Below, piece by piece: positions 18,406-29,055 of a DNA stretch of 64,000 nt. Under the pieces are notes generated by a model, which worked only from the letters and a program-made list of their open reading frames with translations, had not been told where the DNA came from and ran no database searches. Origin of the DNA: Nocardia sp. NBC_00508. GTDB lineage: Bacteria > Actinomycetota > Actinomycetes > Mycobacteriales > Mycobacteriaceae. The DNA is taken from assembly GCF_036346875.1 (NCBI RefSeq), contig NZ_CP107852.1:1054001-1118000 (forward strand). Direction: 5' to 3'. Numbering within the stretch: the stretch's first letter is position 1; each line of letters begins with the position of its first letter. Both the position numbers and the translations under genes were made by a program.

Positions 18406-19431
18406 CTAGTCGGCGCCGAGGATGCCGAGTACTACGCCGGAGGTATAGAACGGCGCGAGGCGCTCGCGAATCAGCTTGGCGAGCACGCCGTCCCGCTTCG
18501 CGCCCTCGATGACCGCCGGGCCGTAGCGCAGGATCTCCTTGGCGATGTCATCCCCGGTGAGGCCCAGTTCGGGCAGCATGGCCGCCAGCGTGTAGTCGCC
18601 GTACTTGGTGAAGAACACCTCCACGCATTCGTCCACGAGCAGGCCGAAGTACTCCTTCTCGCGGGTGGTGACGGCGATTTCGTAGCACAGCAGAACCAGT
18701 TCGTTGAGGTCCTTCTGGGTCAGATATTCGCGCAGCCCGCTGACCGGTTCATCGGCGTGCAGGTCCCAGAACTCCATGGCGGCGTCGTGCACCGGGGCGT
18801 CGCGCAACATCTCCCGGATCGCGTTATTGGTGCGCTTGAGCGCGAACAGCGCGCCCTTGCCCGCGAGGTCACCCACGAAGGTGCTGTCGGCGGCGACCTT
18901 CTTCGCGCGATTGGCGGCGGACTGGCCGAGCGACATGAGCGAGGAGACGCCCGGGATCTTCTCGGCGCGTTCCCGGTTGGCCTGCATGAAGTCGTTGATC
19001 AGCTTGTCCACGAACTTCGAGGCGACGGTGGCCACCAGCGGGCTCTCGGTGAGCCGGTCCAGGATGCGCTCCTGGGCCTGGTGCATGCCGAAGATCTTCT
19101 CCAGCAGCGCCTCGACCGGCACGCGTTCGACCACCTCGCCGAGCGTGTAGTCGTGATTGTCGGCGATGTGGTCGTAGATGGAGTCGGCGAACACCCCGAC
19201 CATGTCGGCGAGCACCGGACTGCCGCCGATCAGATCGATGACGGTGCGGACGGTGTCCTTGGCTTGCTCGATCTCGACGACGTCCCGGAAGACGAGCGTG
19301 TCGGCGACCGCGAGCACGGCTTCGGTGTCGCGCGCGATCACCTCGGCGAACCGGTCTCCGCTCACCTCGGCGAGCAGGAACTCCACTTGGGCGTCCAGCA
19401 GCCGTTCGGCGATCTCACGCGGCTCGCTCAT
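18406..19431 (-). CDS. conserved hypothetical helical protein, 341 aa
   Basis: A soluble, almost entirely helical, acidic protein with no signal peptide, membrane helix or catalytic motif that I recognise. Repeated blocks with a VADTLVFRDVVEIEQAKDTV style and paired negative/aliphatic stretches suggest a helical-bundle scaffold. Proteins of this sort occur as conserved hypotheticals in Nocardia and Rhodococcus. The ATG start is preceded by sequence that could hold a promoter within 45 bp of the next minus-strand gene, so it may be cotranscribed with 19477-19986. Confidence 0.8.
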   Translation of the reverse strand: MSEPREIAERLLDAQVEFLLAEVSGDRFAEVIARDTEAVLAVADTLVFRDVVEIEQAKDTVRTVIDLIGGSPVLADMVGVFADSIYDHIADNHDYTLGEVVERVPVEALLEKIFGMHQAQERILDRLTESPLVATVASKFVDKLINDFMQANRERAEKIPGVSSLMSLGQSAANRAKKVAADSTFVGDLAGKGALFALKRTNNAIREMLRDAPVHDAAMEFWDLHADEPVSGLREYLTQKDLNELVLLCYEIAVTTREKEYFGLLVDECVEVFFTKYGDYTLAAMLPELGLTGDDIAKEILRYGPAVIEGAKRDGVLAKLIRERLAPFYTSGVVLGILGAD

Positions 19432-19476
19432 CGAAATCCACCCATCACAGTCGTCGTCCGGCGCGCCCGGCCCGGA

Positions 19477-19986
19477 TCACGACTGGTCTGGGTCGATGTC
19501 GTTGCCGTGCAACGATTTCCGAATCCGATCCAGGCGCTCCCGCGCGGCCTTCTCGCGTGCCTCCCATTGTTCGTCCGCGCGGCGGCCCGCAGGAGTCTGC
19601 CGGTCGAGCTCGCTCATTCCCTGCGCGGTCCCGAAGCGCTGCTCGACCCTATCGCGAACTGACTCGAAAGTAGGAACGCCCGAGTCCGAATATCCGCCGC
19701 CGGCGGCGGGCGTGAATATACCCGACGGCGGTACCGGTACCGCAGAAATGTCTTCGACCTGCCCGGATACCTCCGGCGCCTGGACGGGAGGCGCAGCGGC
19801 CTCGAACGCCGTGGCAGGCGTCACATCCCCCTGGGGGACCACATCGCCCGACTCCAGTAGCCCGACCAGCGCCGCATGGACCGCCGCGAACCCCGGACGT
19901 CCCGCCGTCGCGACGAGGAGGACACCCGCGAGTTCCGCGTCGGACAGCCCGGCCAACCGGCTCGCGATATCGCTGTTGTCACTCAT
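19477..19986 (-). CDS. hypothetical protein, 169 aa
   Basis: Not recognised. The first ~45 residues form a compact helical part (DIASRLAGLSDAELAGVLLV), residues 50-105 are Pro/Ala/Gly-rich and probably disordered, and the C-terminal third is highly charged and helical (ADEQWEAREKAARERLDRIR). TAGCCT lies 6 nt before the ATG, giving a leaderless pattern. It precedes the 341-residue protein on the same strand by 45 bp, so the two may work together. Confidence 0.75.
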   Translation of the reverse strand: MSDNSDIASRLAGLSDAELAGVLLVATAGRPGFAAVHAALVGLLESGDVVPQGDVTPATAFEAAAPPVQAPEVSGQVEDISAVPVPPSGIFTPAAGGGYSDSGVPTFESVRDRVEQRFGTAQGMSELDRQTPAGRRADEQWEAREKAARERLDRIRKSLHGNDIDPDQS

Positions 19987-20024
19987 GACGCCAGGCTACG
20001 CAGCGCGACCGGATCGGGCGTCGG

Positions 20025-20792
20025 TCATGGTCCGACCAGGGCGCTCGCCCAGTTCCGCACCAGGTCGTACCACGCCGAGCCGCCCACGGCGATGAGGTCG
20101 TTGTGCCCCGCGCCGGGAAAGACGACCAGCCGTTTCGGCTCCCTGGCCGCGGCGTAGAGCCGTTCCGCGTGCCGCGGCGGCAGCAGCTCGTCCTGGTCGC
20201 CGTGCATGATCAGCACCGGGGCGCGCAGCTCGCGGATGCGGCGTTCGCTCGGATAGGCGTTCGGGACCAGCGGTGCGGGCAGGAACGGGTACACCGAGCG
20301 CGCCGCGTCGCGCAGCCCGGTGAACGTGGACATCAGCATCAACCCGGCCGGTGGGTGATGCTGCGCCAGTTCGAGCATGACACCGCCACCGAGCGATTTG
20401 CCCAGGTACAGCACATGATCCGGATCGACACCCGGTTGCGCCAGCAGCGCCTCGCGCGCTGCGCGGGCGTCGAGGTAGGTGCCGTGCTCGGTAGGCCTTC
20501 CGGTACTGCGCCCGTACCCGCGATAGTCGAAGGCCAGCACGTCGAATCCCGCTTCGGTCAGCAACGCGAAGATCGGCACCCGGTCACCGATGTTGCCCGC
20601 GTTGCCGTGCGCGAACAGGATGTGCCCGACCGATTCCCGTGCCGGAATCCACCAGGCATGCAAGACCTCCCCGTCCAAGGTGGTCAGGGACAGGTCGGTG
20701 TAGTCCATGCCCAGCAGCGCCGGGGTCTGCGCGATCGCCCGTTCCGGCAGGTAGGTCAGCGCGTTGAGGATCGGACTGGCCGGATGTCGCAT
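20025..20792 (-). CDS. alpha/beta hydrolase (BEM46/YqkD-like)
   Basis: 255 residues. Oxyanion region HILFAHGNAGNIGDR, nucleophile elbow LYLGKSLGGGVML with Ser133, acid in MHGDQDELLPPR and catalytic His in GAGHNDL form a complete triad. The layout matches the BEM46/prolyl-oligopeptidase-like serine hydrolases, usually carboxyl-esterases or thioesterases of unknown substrate. The N-terminus has no clear signal peptide. It is followed by the minus-strand 169-residue gene after 38 bp. Confidence 0.88.
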   Translation of the reverse strand: MRHPASPILNALTYLPERAIAQTPALLGMDYTDLSLTTLDGEVLHAWWIPARESVGHILFAHGNAGNIGDRVPIFALLTEAGFDVLAFDYRGYGRSTGRPTEHGTYLDARAAREALLAQPGVDPDHVLYLGKSLGGGVMLELAQHHPPAGLMLMSTFTGLRDAARSVYPFLPAPLVPNAYPSERRIRELRAPVLIMHGDQDELLPPRHAERLYAAAREPKRLVVFPGAGHNDLIAVGGSAWYDLVRNWASALVGP

Positions 20793-20940
20793 GCCACGTT
20801 CTTACCCCCGAACGACGGCGGGGCGGCAGGCGGGTGGTGCGAGGACGCGCGCTCGTTCCGCAGTCGATCGCACTATCCAGCTACCGGGTGGCACCCCGGG
20901 ACGCGACCATGCCGCCGCAGGGGCGACACGGTCGCGCAGC

Positions 20941-23445
20941 TCAGCCGCGCAGGACCGCGCCCACGGCGTCGGCGGCCGCGGCGACAGCCGCGTCCCGCGC
21001 GGCGCTGGCCTCGTCTTCGGTGAGCGTCCGGTCAGCAGCGCGGAAACGCAGCGCGTACGTGAGCGACTTGCGCCCCTCGCCCGCCTGCGCGCCCTCGTAC
21101 ACGTCGAACAGGGCGATGTCCTCCAGCAGCTCGCCACCCCCGGTACGCAGCGCGGACTCGACCGAGGCAGCCGGAATCGCCTTCTCGACACTCACCGAAA
21201 CGTCCTGAAGCACCGCCGGGAACGGCGACACCGTCGGCGCCGGCCGGGCTTCCCGCAGTGGCAGCGCGTCCAGGTCCAGTTCGACGGCGCAGGTGCGCGG
21301 CGGCAAACCCGAACGCTCCAGCACCGCGGGGTGCAGTTCTCCCGCGTAGCCGACGACGGCGCCCTCGACCACCAGCTCGGCGCAACGACCGGGATGCCAG
21401 GGCAGGTGAGCGACAGGACGGCGCTCGATGGTGACACCCGCCGCGTCGGCGACCGCGTCGGCGAGAGCGAACGCGTCCGCGGCTTCGACCGGGCGGCCCG
21501 GTCCCCACGGCCCGCGCGGCTCGCGGCGGCCGGTCAGGACGGCGGCCACGTGCACCGGCTGGTCGGGCAGCGAGACGAGCAGCTGCGCGACCTCGTCGTC
21601 GGTGGGACGCCGGTCCACCGGAAGCGGCTCGACCGCCCGGGTGTCCGGTCCGGGCAGCACCACCTGGGCGATGCCGTAGATGGCGAGATCACGCGCGCCA
21701 CGCGAGATATTGCGGGCGGCCACCTCGAGCAGGCCGGGCAGCAGGGTGGTGGCCAGTTCCGCGCGTTCCACGTCGAGCGGATTCAGCACCCGGGTGGTGA
21801 CCCGGCGCGGGTCGTCGGCGTCCAGGCCCCAGGTGTCGAACACACCGGCGAGCAGGAACATCGGCGGCAGGACCTCGACGGCACCGGCGAACGCCAGCGC
21901 GCGGCTCACGGCGCGACGGCGGCGCTGGGCCGGGGCGAGCCCGCGCCCAGCCGGGGCGGTGGGCAGCACCGACGGGATCTGCTCGAGCCCCTCCAGCCGC
22001 AGCACCTCCTCCACCAGGTCGGCGGGCTGGGCCAGGTCGGGCCGCCAGCTCGGCGGGGTCACCACCAGCTGACCGTGTCCGGTCTCGCTGACGCCGACCT
22101 CGACCGTGCAGCCGATCTGGGCCAGGCGAGCGGCCGAGGTACCGGTCGGGTAGATGACGCCCGCGACGCGATCGGCCAGATCGATGTCGATGCGGATCGG
22201 CTCAGCGGCGGGAACCGGGATCCGTACGTCGGTGAGCACGGGTTCGACGGTGCCGCCGGCGATTTCGGCGAGCAGGCTCGCGGCCCGGTCGAGCGCGGCG
22301 ACATTGATCTCCGGATCGACGACCCGCTCGTACCGCTTGCCCGCCTCGGACACCAGCTTGTGCCTGCGGGCGGTCCGATAGATCCGCAGTGGGTTCCAGG
22401 TGGCCGCCTCCAGCAGGATGTCGGTGCTCTCCGCGCCCACCTCGGTGCTGGCGCCACCCATCACGCCGGCCAGCGAGATCACGCCGGAATCGTCGGCGAT
22501 CACCACATCCTCGGGATCGAGCACGCGCTCGACGTCGTCCAGGGTGCGCAGCTTCTCCCCCGTGCTCGCCGAGCGGACCACCAGGCCACCGGACACCTTC
22601 TCCGCGTCGAACGCGTGCAGCGGCTGCCCCAGCTCGAGCATGACGTAGTTGGTGACGTCGACCGCGGGCGAGATCGGGCGCACACCCGACAGCAGCAGTC
22701 TGCGCTGCAACCACCAGGGGCTGACCGCCTTCGGATCGATGCCGGTGACCCGGCGCGCCGCGAAGCGAGTGCACTGCGAATTCGGCTCGACCTGGATCGG
22801 CCAGGCTTCCTGCTCGTGGCCGGGCAGCGTGCGCACGGCCGGGTCGGCGTAGTCGAGATCGAAACCGCAGGCCAGTTCGCGGGCGAGCCCGCGCACCGAG
22901 AAGCAGTAGCCACGGTCGGGGGTGATGTTCAGCTCGATGACGGTGTCGTCCAGCCCGAGCAGCTCGTTGGCATCGGTACCCGGCTCCGCGGTGCCCGGCT
23001 CCAGCACCAGGATGCCGGAGTGGTCCTTGCCGATGCCGAGTTCGGCGACCGAGCAGATCATGCCGTTGGACACATGGCCGTAGGTCTTGCGCGAGGTGAT
23101 CTGGAATCCACCGGGAAGCACACCGCCGGGAAGCACCGCGACCACCAGGTCACCGACCGCGAAATTCTGTGCGCCGCAGATGATCTCCTGCAGGTCGGGC
23201 CGGCCGATGTCCACCTTGCAGAAGCGGATCGGCTTCTTGAACTCGGCCAGCTCGGTGATCTCGGCGACCCGGCCGACCACCAGCGGTGGCCGACCGTCCC
23301 CGCCGTCGACGCGCTGGAGCTTGTCGACCTCTTCGACTTCCAACCCGACCCGGACGAATCCCGCGTCGAGCTCCTCCGGCGTCACCGACCACTCGGGGTT
23401 GGTTCGCTGGATGATGTCGGTCAGCCAGGACTGCGCTACTCGCAC
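20941..23445 (-). CDS. pheT: phenylalanine-tRNA ligase beta subunit
   Basis: Beta chain of the alpha2-beta2 synthetase that charges tRNA-Phe. 834 residues, the full bacterial length. Order: N-terminal EMAPII-like tRNA-binding domain (~40-155, [20 protein letters not shown]), B3/B4 editing domain that hydrolyses mischarged Tyr-tRNA-Phe (~215-385), B5 domain (~410-480), catalytic-like core, and C-terminal anticodon-binding FDX-ACB domain ([20 protein letters not shown] to the end). It lies 33 bp downstream of pheS in one operon. Confidence 0.98.
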   Translation of the reverse strand: MRVAQSWLTDIIQRTNPEWSVTPEELDAGFVRVGLEVEEVDKLQRVDGGDGRPPLVVGRVAEITELAEFKKPIRFCKVDIGRPDLQEIICGAQNFAVGDLVVAVLPGGVLPGGFQITSRKTYGHVSNGMICSVAELGIGKDHSGILVLEPGTAEPGTDANELLGLDDTVIELNITPDRGYCFSVRGLARELACGFDLDYADPAVRTLPGHEQEAWPIQVEPNSQCTRFAARRVTGIDPKAVSPWWLQRRLLLSGVRPISPAVDVTNYVMLELGQPLHAFDAEKVSGGLVVRSASTGEKLRTLDDVERVLDPEDVVIADDSGVISLAGVMGGASTEVGAESTDILLEAATWNPLRIYRTARRHKLVSEAGKRYERVVDPEINVAALDRAASLLAEIAGGTVEPVLTDVRIPVPAAEPIRIDIDLADRVAGVIYPTGTSAARLAQIGCTVEVGVSETGHGQLVVTPPSWRPDLAQPADLVEEVLRLEGLEQIPSVLPTAPAGRGLAPAQRRRRAVSRALAFAGAVEVLPPMFLLAGVFDTWGLDADDPRRVTTRVLNPLDVERAELATTLLPGLLEVAARNISRGARDLAIYGIAQVVLPGPDTRAVEPLPVDRRPTDDEVAQLLVSLPDQPVHVAAVLTGRREPRGPWGPGRPVEAADAFALADAVADAAGVTIERRPVAHLPWHPGRCAELVVEGAVVGYAGELHPAVLERSGLPPRTCAVELDLDALPLREARPAPTVSPFPAVLQDVSVSVEKAIPAASVESALRTGGGELLEDIALFDVYEGAQAGEGRKSLTYALRFRAADRTLTEDEASAARDAAVAAAADAVGAVLRG

Positions 23446-23478
23446 TTGACGTTTCGCTCTCTCGATCGAAGGGTGGGA

Positions 23479-24675
<1,197 letters not shown>

Positions 24676-24784
24676 CTAGCAGGCGGCTTGCGCGCGCCCG
24701 AGCCGAGCGACCCGGGCAAGGTCCGCTGCCGCCGCGCGACCCGTTCGGATCCCCGACGGTGACGACCAGCTCGGAGGTAGTCCC

Positions 24785-24922
24785 ATGGCCCACCATACGG
24801 AGGGACCGGGGAGCACGAAGGAGGCCAGCTTGGAGCCGTTCGCCCGGAGCGCCCTGGTCGGCATCGGAACCGCCGCCGGGACCGACCCCGTGCAGGCGCT
24901 GCTCTCCGGTGGCTGCGACTGA
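24785..24922 (+). CDS. candidate 45-residue peptide gene (possible RiPP-like precursor)
   Basis: Reads MAHHTEGPGSTKEASLEPFA, then RSALVGIGTAAGTDPVQALL and SGGCD, stop. GGAGG lies 8 nt before the ATG, and a strong hairpin begins 2 nt after the stop (24925-24955), so the unit looks like a deliberate transcript. The single Cys next to the C-terminal Asp and an acidic/Leu middle resemble ribosomally made peptide precursors, but no modification enzyme lies nearby and I do not recognise the family. It sits on the opposite strand to both neighbours (pheS, MFS). Confidence 0.5.
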   Translation: MAHHTEGPGSTKEASLEPFARSALVGIGTAAGTDPVQALLSGGCD

Positions 24923-24924
24923 AT

Positions 24925-24955
24925 GCCGGCCCCCGGGTATCGCCCCGGGGCCGGC
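24925..24955. terminator. strong GC hairpin between convergent 24785 and MFS genes
   Basis: GCCGGCCCC pairs perfectly with GGGGCCGGC, extended by GGG/CCC after a 1-nt bulge. It lies 2 nt after the stop of the small ORF and 15 nt after the MFS stop on the other strand, so it can serve both. Confidence 0.6.
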
Positions 24956-24970
24956 CTCATGCGTCGATGA

Positions 24971-26401
24971 TCAGTGCGCGGCAGTGATCCGCGCCGGCAA
25001 CAGCAGCGACACCAGCGCACCCACCGCGACAATGCCCGCGCCGACCCAGACCGCGGGCACCAAGCCGTCCACGAAGCTCTGCGGCCCCAGGTAGGAGCCG
25101 GCCGAGGCGAACACCGACGCGAGCACCGCGACACCCATCGCCACGCCGACTTCGCGGACCGTGTTGTTGGTACCGGATGCCATGGCCTGGTCCTCCGGCG
25201 CCGCGCTGGCCATCACGATGGTCGACGCGGGCGCGAAGGTCAGCCCCATGCCCACGCCCGCGAGCAGGAACGGTGCGACGTACGAGCCGTAGTCGATGTC
25301 CACGGTCGTGATCGCGGCTATCCAGGCCAGTGCGGCGGCCAGCAGCACCTGCCCGGTGGTGATCAGCGTGCGCGCGCCGACCCGGTCGATCAGCAGGCCC
25401 GCGATCGGCGCCACCACCATCGGCGCCATGGTCCACGGCATCGTGCGCACGCCCGATTCCAGCGGGCTGTAGCCCTGTACGACCTGGAAATACTGCGCGA
25501 GCAGGAAGATCGATCCGAACACGCCGACCGAGAAGGCGAAGCCGACCACATTGCTCACACTGAAAGCCCGGGAGCGGAACAGCCGCAGCGGCAGCATCGG
25601 CTCCGGCGTGCGCAGTTCCCAGCCGATCAAGCAGACGAGCAGCGCGGCGCCGCCGATCAACGCGGACAGCACGCCCGCCGAGGTCCAGCCGTCGTCGGCC
25701 CCATGGATGACGCCCCACACCACCGCGAGCACGCCGCCCGCCGACAGCAGCAGGCCGACCGGATCGAGGCGGCGGCTGCCGCCGTGCGATTCCGCGAGCA
25801 CCCGCGCGGCGAACGGCAGCACCATCAGGCCGATGGGCACGTTCAGCCAGAAGATCCACTGCCAGCTCAGCCCGTCAACCACCGCGCCGCCGACGAGCGG
25901 CCCGAGCGCGACGCCGAGGCCCGCGATGCCACCCCAGATGCCGATGGCCGCGCTGCGCATCCGTTCCGGGACGGCCGCCGACAACAAGGTCAGCGAGAGC
26001 GGCATCACCCCCGCCGCGCCGAAGCCCTGCACCGCGCGCGCCGCGATCAGCATGCCCGGGCCGGTCGCCAGCGCGCAGGCCGCGGAAGCCAGCGTGAACA
26101 CCGCGATGCCGAGCAGGAAGATCCGGCGCCTGCCCAGCCGGTCACCGATGGCGGAGGCGGTGAGCAGCAGCGAGGCGAACGACAGCGTGTAGGCGTTGAC
26201 GAACCATTGCAGGTCGGTCAGCGAGGCATCGAGCTCGGTGCGGATCACCGGCAGCGCGTTGGTCACGACCAGGTTGTCCAGCGTGACCATGAACATCGGG
26301 ATGCCGACCGCGGCCAGGACGGCGGCGAGCCTGCGCCCGCCGATCGTCCGCGCGGGCGCGACGACCGGCGGCGCGGCGGCGGATGCGAGAGTCTCGGTCA
26401 T
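24971..26401 (-). CDS. MFS drug exporter, DHA2 (14-TM, EmrB/QacA) family
   Basis: 476 residues, about 14 predicted membrane helices. Family landmarks: VTLDNLVVTNALPVIRTELD (motif D1 in helix 1), GDRLGRRRIFLLGIAVF (motif A), and AVQGFGAAGVMPLSLTLL (motif C region), followed by WIFWLNVPIGL. These proton-driven antiporters export cationic or hydrophobic drugs; this substrate is unknown. ATG 26399-26401 is preferred over an in-frame TTG two codons upstream. A divergent TetR gene and a promoter embedded in repeated operators (26422-26471) show that it is repressed locally. Confidence 0.93.
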   Translation of the reverse strand: MTETLASAAAPPVVAPARTIGGRRLAAVLAAVGIPMFMVTLDNLVVTNALPVIRTELDASLTDLQWFVNAYTLSFASLLLTASAIGDRLGRRRIFLLGIAVFTLASAACALATGPGMLIAARAVQGFGAAGVMPLSLTLLSAAVPERMRSAAIGIWGGIAGLGVALGPLVGGAVVDGLSWQWIFWLNVPIGLMVLPFAARVLAESHGGSRRLDPVGLLLSAGGVLAVVWGVIHGADDGWTSAGVLSALIGGAALLVCLIGWELRTPEPMLPLRLFRSRAFSVSNVVGFAFSVGVFGSIFLLAQYFQVVQGYSPLESGVRTMPWTMAPMVVAPIAGLLIDRVGARTLITTGQVLLAAALAWIAAITTVDIDYGSYVAPFLLAGVGMGLTFAPASTIVMASAAPEDQAMASGTNNTVREVGVAMGVAVLASVFASAGSYLGPQSFVDGLVPAVWVGAGIVAVGALVSLLLPARITAAH

Positions 26402-26421
26402 GTCCAATCCTTGTTGTAATC

Positions 26422-26471
26422 GACTGATAACTAACGGCTCGAACAGTATGCATTGACTGATAACATGTCAA
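26422..26471 (-). promoter_or_regulatory. MFS promoter with two TetR-type operator copies
   Basis: Minus strand: TTGACA (26471-26466), 17-bp spacer, TACTGT (26448-26443). GACTGATAAC occurs twice in the same orientation on the plus strand, at 26422-26431 (just after the likely start site) and 26455-26464 (inside the spacer), 33 bp apart, about three helical turns. The second copy lies within TTGAC-N9-GTCAA. A classic layout for repression by the divergent TetR protein. Confidence 0.65.
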
Positions 26472-26504
26472 GGCCGGACCAGATACCAGCGGGAATGGAG
26501 CACG

Positions 26505-27083
26505 ATGGCGGGAACGACCAGGACCAGAATGACCGCGACTGAACGAGGCGAGCAGGTATTGCACGCGGCCGTGTCGGCCTTCGCCGAGTCCGGTTACGCC
26601 GCCACCCGGACCGACGAGATCGCCAGGCGCGCAGGCGTGTCGCAGCCGTACGTGATCCGGCTCTTCGGCACCAAACAGCACCTGTTCCGCGCCGCCTTGC
26701 ATCGCGTGTGCGACCGGATCGAGGAGATCTTCCGCACGTCACGCGCCGACGCGCCGCCCGGCGCGAGCCCCGACGAGGCCCTGACCTCCCTCGGCCACGG
26801 CTATACGGTGTTCCTGGCCGAGCGAGAACTGCTCCAACTGCTGCTGCACGGGTTCGCGGCCAGCGCAGACCCCGAGATCGGCGACGACGTCAGGGGGCGC
26901 TTCGGCCAGATCTACCAGCTGATCCAGGAGCTGTCCGGAGCACCCGAAACCGAGGCGCGCCGGTTCCTCGCCACCGGGATGCTGCTCACGGTGATGAGCG
27001 CGATGCGGGTCGCCGGACCGGATGCGGTGCCAGCGGCCTGGGCGGCGGAGATCATGGAAGACCTGAGCACGTACGGCGATTGA
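26505..27083 (+). CDS. TetR/AcrR family repressor of the adjacent MFS exporter
   Basis: 192 residues. HTH in residues 10-55: RGEQVLHAAVSAFAESGYAA, TRTDEIARRAGVSQPYVIRL, FGTKQHLFRAALHRV. The C-terminal helical domain should bind the exported compound. It is divergent from the MFS gene with 103 bp between starts, containing the repeated GACTGATAAC sites. ATG 26505 is followed by a second ATG at 26529; either could be used. Regulation of its neighbour is inferred from position and sites. Confidence 0.9.
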   Translation: MAGTTRTRMTATERGEQVLHAAVSAFAESGYAATRTDEIARRAGVSQPYVIRLFGTKQHLFRAALHRVCDRIEEIFRTSRADAPPGASPDEALTSLGHGYTVFLAERELLQLLLHGFAASADPEIGDDVRGRFGQIYQLIQELSGAPETEARRFLATGMLLTVMSAMRVAGPDAVPAAWAAEIMEDLSTYGD

Positions 27084-27166
27084 CGATCCAGGGCTGCCCG
27101 CCAGAGGGCCACAATTCAACGCCGTGCTTGCGCCGCACACAACCACGCCGGCCAGACCCCACCGTT

Positions 27167-27776
27167 CGAGCGAAGCGCGACCGGGCATTCCCGGTTCGCA
27201 GCCCGGCTCGCATCCGAGTGGCCGCCCCGTCCGCGACGAAGTGACCAGCGGCAGACACCCAGCCGCTAGCGATGAAGTCCGGCACACCCTTGACGCCGCA
27301 GTCGCCGACCCACGCAACTACTCGGCCCAACCCCCGATTTCGAGCGCAGCGAGACCGAGCATTGCCCCGTTCGCAGCCCGGCTCGCATCCGAGCGGCCGC
27401 CGCGTCCGCGACGCAGTCGCCAGCGGCAGACACCCAGCCGCTAGCGATGAAATGCGGCACACCCTTGACGCCACAGTCGCCGACCCACGAACCACTCGGC
27501 CCAACCCCCGATTTCGAGCGCAGCGAGATCAAGCATTGCTCGTTCGCGGCCCGGCTCGCGTCCGAGTGGCCGCCGCGTCCGCGACGAAGTCGCCAGCGGC
27601 AGACACCCAGCCGCTAGCGATGAAATGCGGCACACCCTTGACGCCGCAGTCGCCGACCCACGCAACTACTCGGCCCAACCCCCGATTTCGAGCGCAGCGA
27701 GACCGAGCATTGCCCCGTTCGCGGCCCGGCTCGCGTCCGAGCGGCCGCCGCGTCCGCGACGAAGTCGCCAGCGGCG
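27167..27776. repeat. tandem array of 174-bp repeats, 3.5 copies
   Basis: Copies begin near 27167, 27341, 27515 and 27689; the last stops after about 88 bp. Each carries a cGAGCG-AGCG-GACC-GCATT stretch, GTTCGC-GCCCGGCTCGC, CGCCGCGTCCGCGACG and, in the second half, GACACCCAGCCGCTAGCGAT then GGCACACCCTTGACGCC. Unit length is 58 codons, so long frames stay open by chance, but single-base indels shift frame between copies and I see no start site; I treat it as non-coding. It fills the gap between the convergent TetR and rRNA-methylase genes. Confidence 0.85.
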
Positions 27777-27810
27777 GTCGCTCGGACGCGAGCCATAAGG
27801 GGGCCGCGAA
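27718..27810. terminator. very large imperfect hairpin ending the repeat array
   Basis: GGCTCGCGTCCGAGCG (27728-27743, inside the last repeat copy) pairs perfectly with CGCTCGGACGCGAGCC (27779-27794), and TTCGCGGCCC (27718-27727) with GGGCCGCGAA (27801-27810). The 26 base pairs lie between convergent genes and could stop transcription from both sides, although no T-run is present. It may also be a cruciform or a transposon-like end. Confidence 0.5.
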
Positions 27811-27835
27811 CACGCAGCGCCGCAGGCGCTGCAAA

Positions 27836-28663
27836 TCAGACACCGTAGCGGACGCGCGAGTTCGCGTAGAGGCAGATCGCCGCGGCGGTGGCCAGATTCA
27901 AGCTCTCGGCACGGCCGCGAATGGGAATGCGGATGCGATGGTCGGCGCTGCGCGCGACGACGGGGTCGAGACCGTGTGCTTCGTTTCCGAACAGCCACGC
28001 CACGGGCCGGGTGAACAGGTCGTCGGCGTCATCGAGGTCGGCTTCGCCGTTCGCCGCGGTCGCCAGGATCGTGATGCCCGCCGCCGCGATCGACTCCAGC
28101 GTTTCGGCGACGTCCCGGTGGCGTGCGATCGGCACGTGGAAGATGCTGCCCGCGCTGGCCCGCACGCACTTGCCGTTGTGCGGGTCGACGGTGTCGCCTG
28201 CCAGCACCACACCATCGGCGCCGACCGAATCGGCGACCCGGACCAGGGTTCCCGCGTTGCCCGGCTCGGCCATCTCGACAGGTACGGCCAGCATGCGCGG
28301 GCCCGCGTCGAGGATCCGCGCCAAAGGCACATCGAGCAGATCGCAGACCGCCACCAACCCGGGCGCGGTGACCGTTTCGCCGAGATGCTGTGCCGCGCGA
28401 TCGCTCACCAGCGTGGTGCGAACCCCCGCGGCGGCCGCACCGGCGATCAGCGCGTGGTCACGCTCGGCGGCGGCACCCGAGTAGAACAGTTCGTGCACCC
28501 GCGCGGTATCCAGCGCGGCGGCCACGGCGTTGGCTCCTTCGGCGAGGAATCGGCCGATCTTACGACGCTGCGCGCTGCGCTGGAGCTTGACAGCGGAAAC
28601 GACCCGCGGATTGCGCTCGCTGAGCGCTTCCACGGGTCGTTCCGACAGTTGTCCGTGTGTCAA
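27836..28663 (-). CDS. SpoU/TrmH-family rRNA 2'-O-methyltransferase (tsnR-like)
   Basis: 275 residues. N-terminal substrate-binding domain (SAVKLQRSAQRRKIGRFLAE), then the SPOUT knot: motif 1 VEMAEPGNAGTLVRVADS, motif 2 LFGNEAHGLDPVV, motif 3 IPIRGRAESLNLATAAAICL. It methylates a ribose in 23S rRNA or tRNA; the M. tuberculosis counterpart next to rplT is annotated tsnR. The TTG start (28661-28663), 11 nt after the rplT stop, gives the normal N-terminus; no ATG is available. Last gene of infC-rpmI-rplT-methylase. Confidence 0.92.
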   Translation of the reverse strand: MTHGQLSERPVEALSERNPRVVSAVKLQRSAQRRKIGRFLAEGANAVAAALDTARVHELFYSGAAAERDHALIAGAAAAGVRTTLVSDRAAQHLGETVTAPGLVAVCDLLDVPLARILDAGPRMLAVPVEMAEPGNAGTLVRVADSVGADGVVLAGDTVDPHNGKCVRASAGSIFHVPIARHRDVAETLESIAAAGITILATAANGEADLDDADDLFTRPVAWLFGNEAHGLDPVVARSADHRIRIPIRGRAESLNLATAAAICLYANSRVRYGV

Positions 28664-28674
28664 CGGATTCCGGC

Positions 28675-29055
28675 TCAGGCCGCCGGGGCGTTGACATCCT
28701 GCGGCAGGGCGGCCTTGGCGACCGCGACGAGACCGGCGAACGCCTCGGCGTCCGACACCGCGAGCTCGGCGAGAATCTTGCGGTCCACCTCGACACCGGC
28801 GGCCTTCAGGCCCTGGATGAAGCGGTTGTAGGTGATGTCGTTGATCCGCGCCGCGGCGTTGATCCGGGCGATCCACAGCTTGCGGAAGTCACCCTTGCGC
28901 GCCCGGCGGTCCCGGTAGGCGTAGGTGAGCGAGTGCAGCTGCTGCTCCTTGGCTTTGCGGTACAGCCGCGAGCGCTGGCCGCGGTAGCCCTTGGAGGCCT
29001 CGAGAATGGAACGGCGCTTCTTCTGCGCGTTGACGGCCCTTTTGACGCGTGCCAC
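28675..29055 (-). CDS. rplT: 50S ribosomal protein L20
   Basis: 126 residues, highly basic N-terminus ([20 protein letters not shown]) followed by [20 protein letters not shown] and the globular part [14 protein letters not shown] [21 protein letters not shown]20 is an early assembly protein of the large subunit, binding 23S rRNA domain I-II. It follows rpmI after 110 bp and precedes the rRNA methylase by 11 nt. The downstream acidic tail ([10 protein letters not shown]) is a common actinobacterial extension. Confidence 0.98.
   Translation of the reverse strand: MARVKRAVNAQKKRRSILEASKGYRGQRSRLYRKAKEQQLHSLTYAYRDRRARKGDFRKLWIARINAAARINDITYNRFIQGLKAAGVEVDRKILAELAVSDAEAFAGLVAVAKAALPQDVNAPAA

Noticed and set aside
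27272..28831. Long frame running through the tandem repeats into the rRNA-methylase gene
   Set aside because: Repeat-driven; indels shift frame between copies and it overlaps a certain minus-strand gene.
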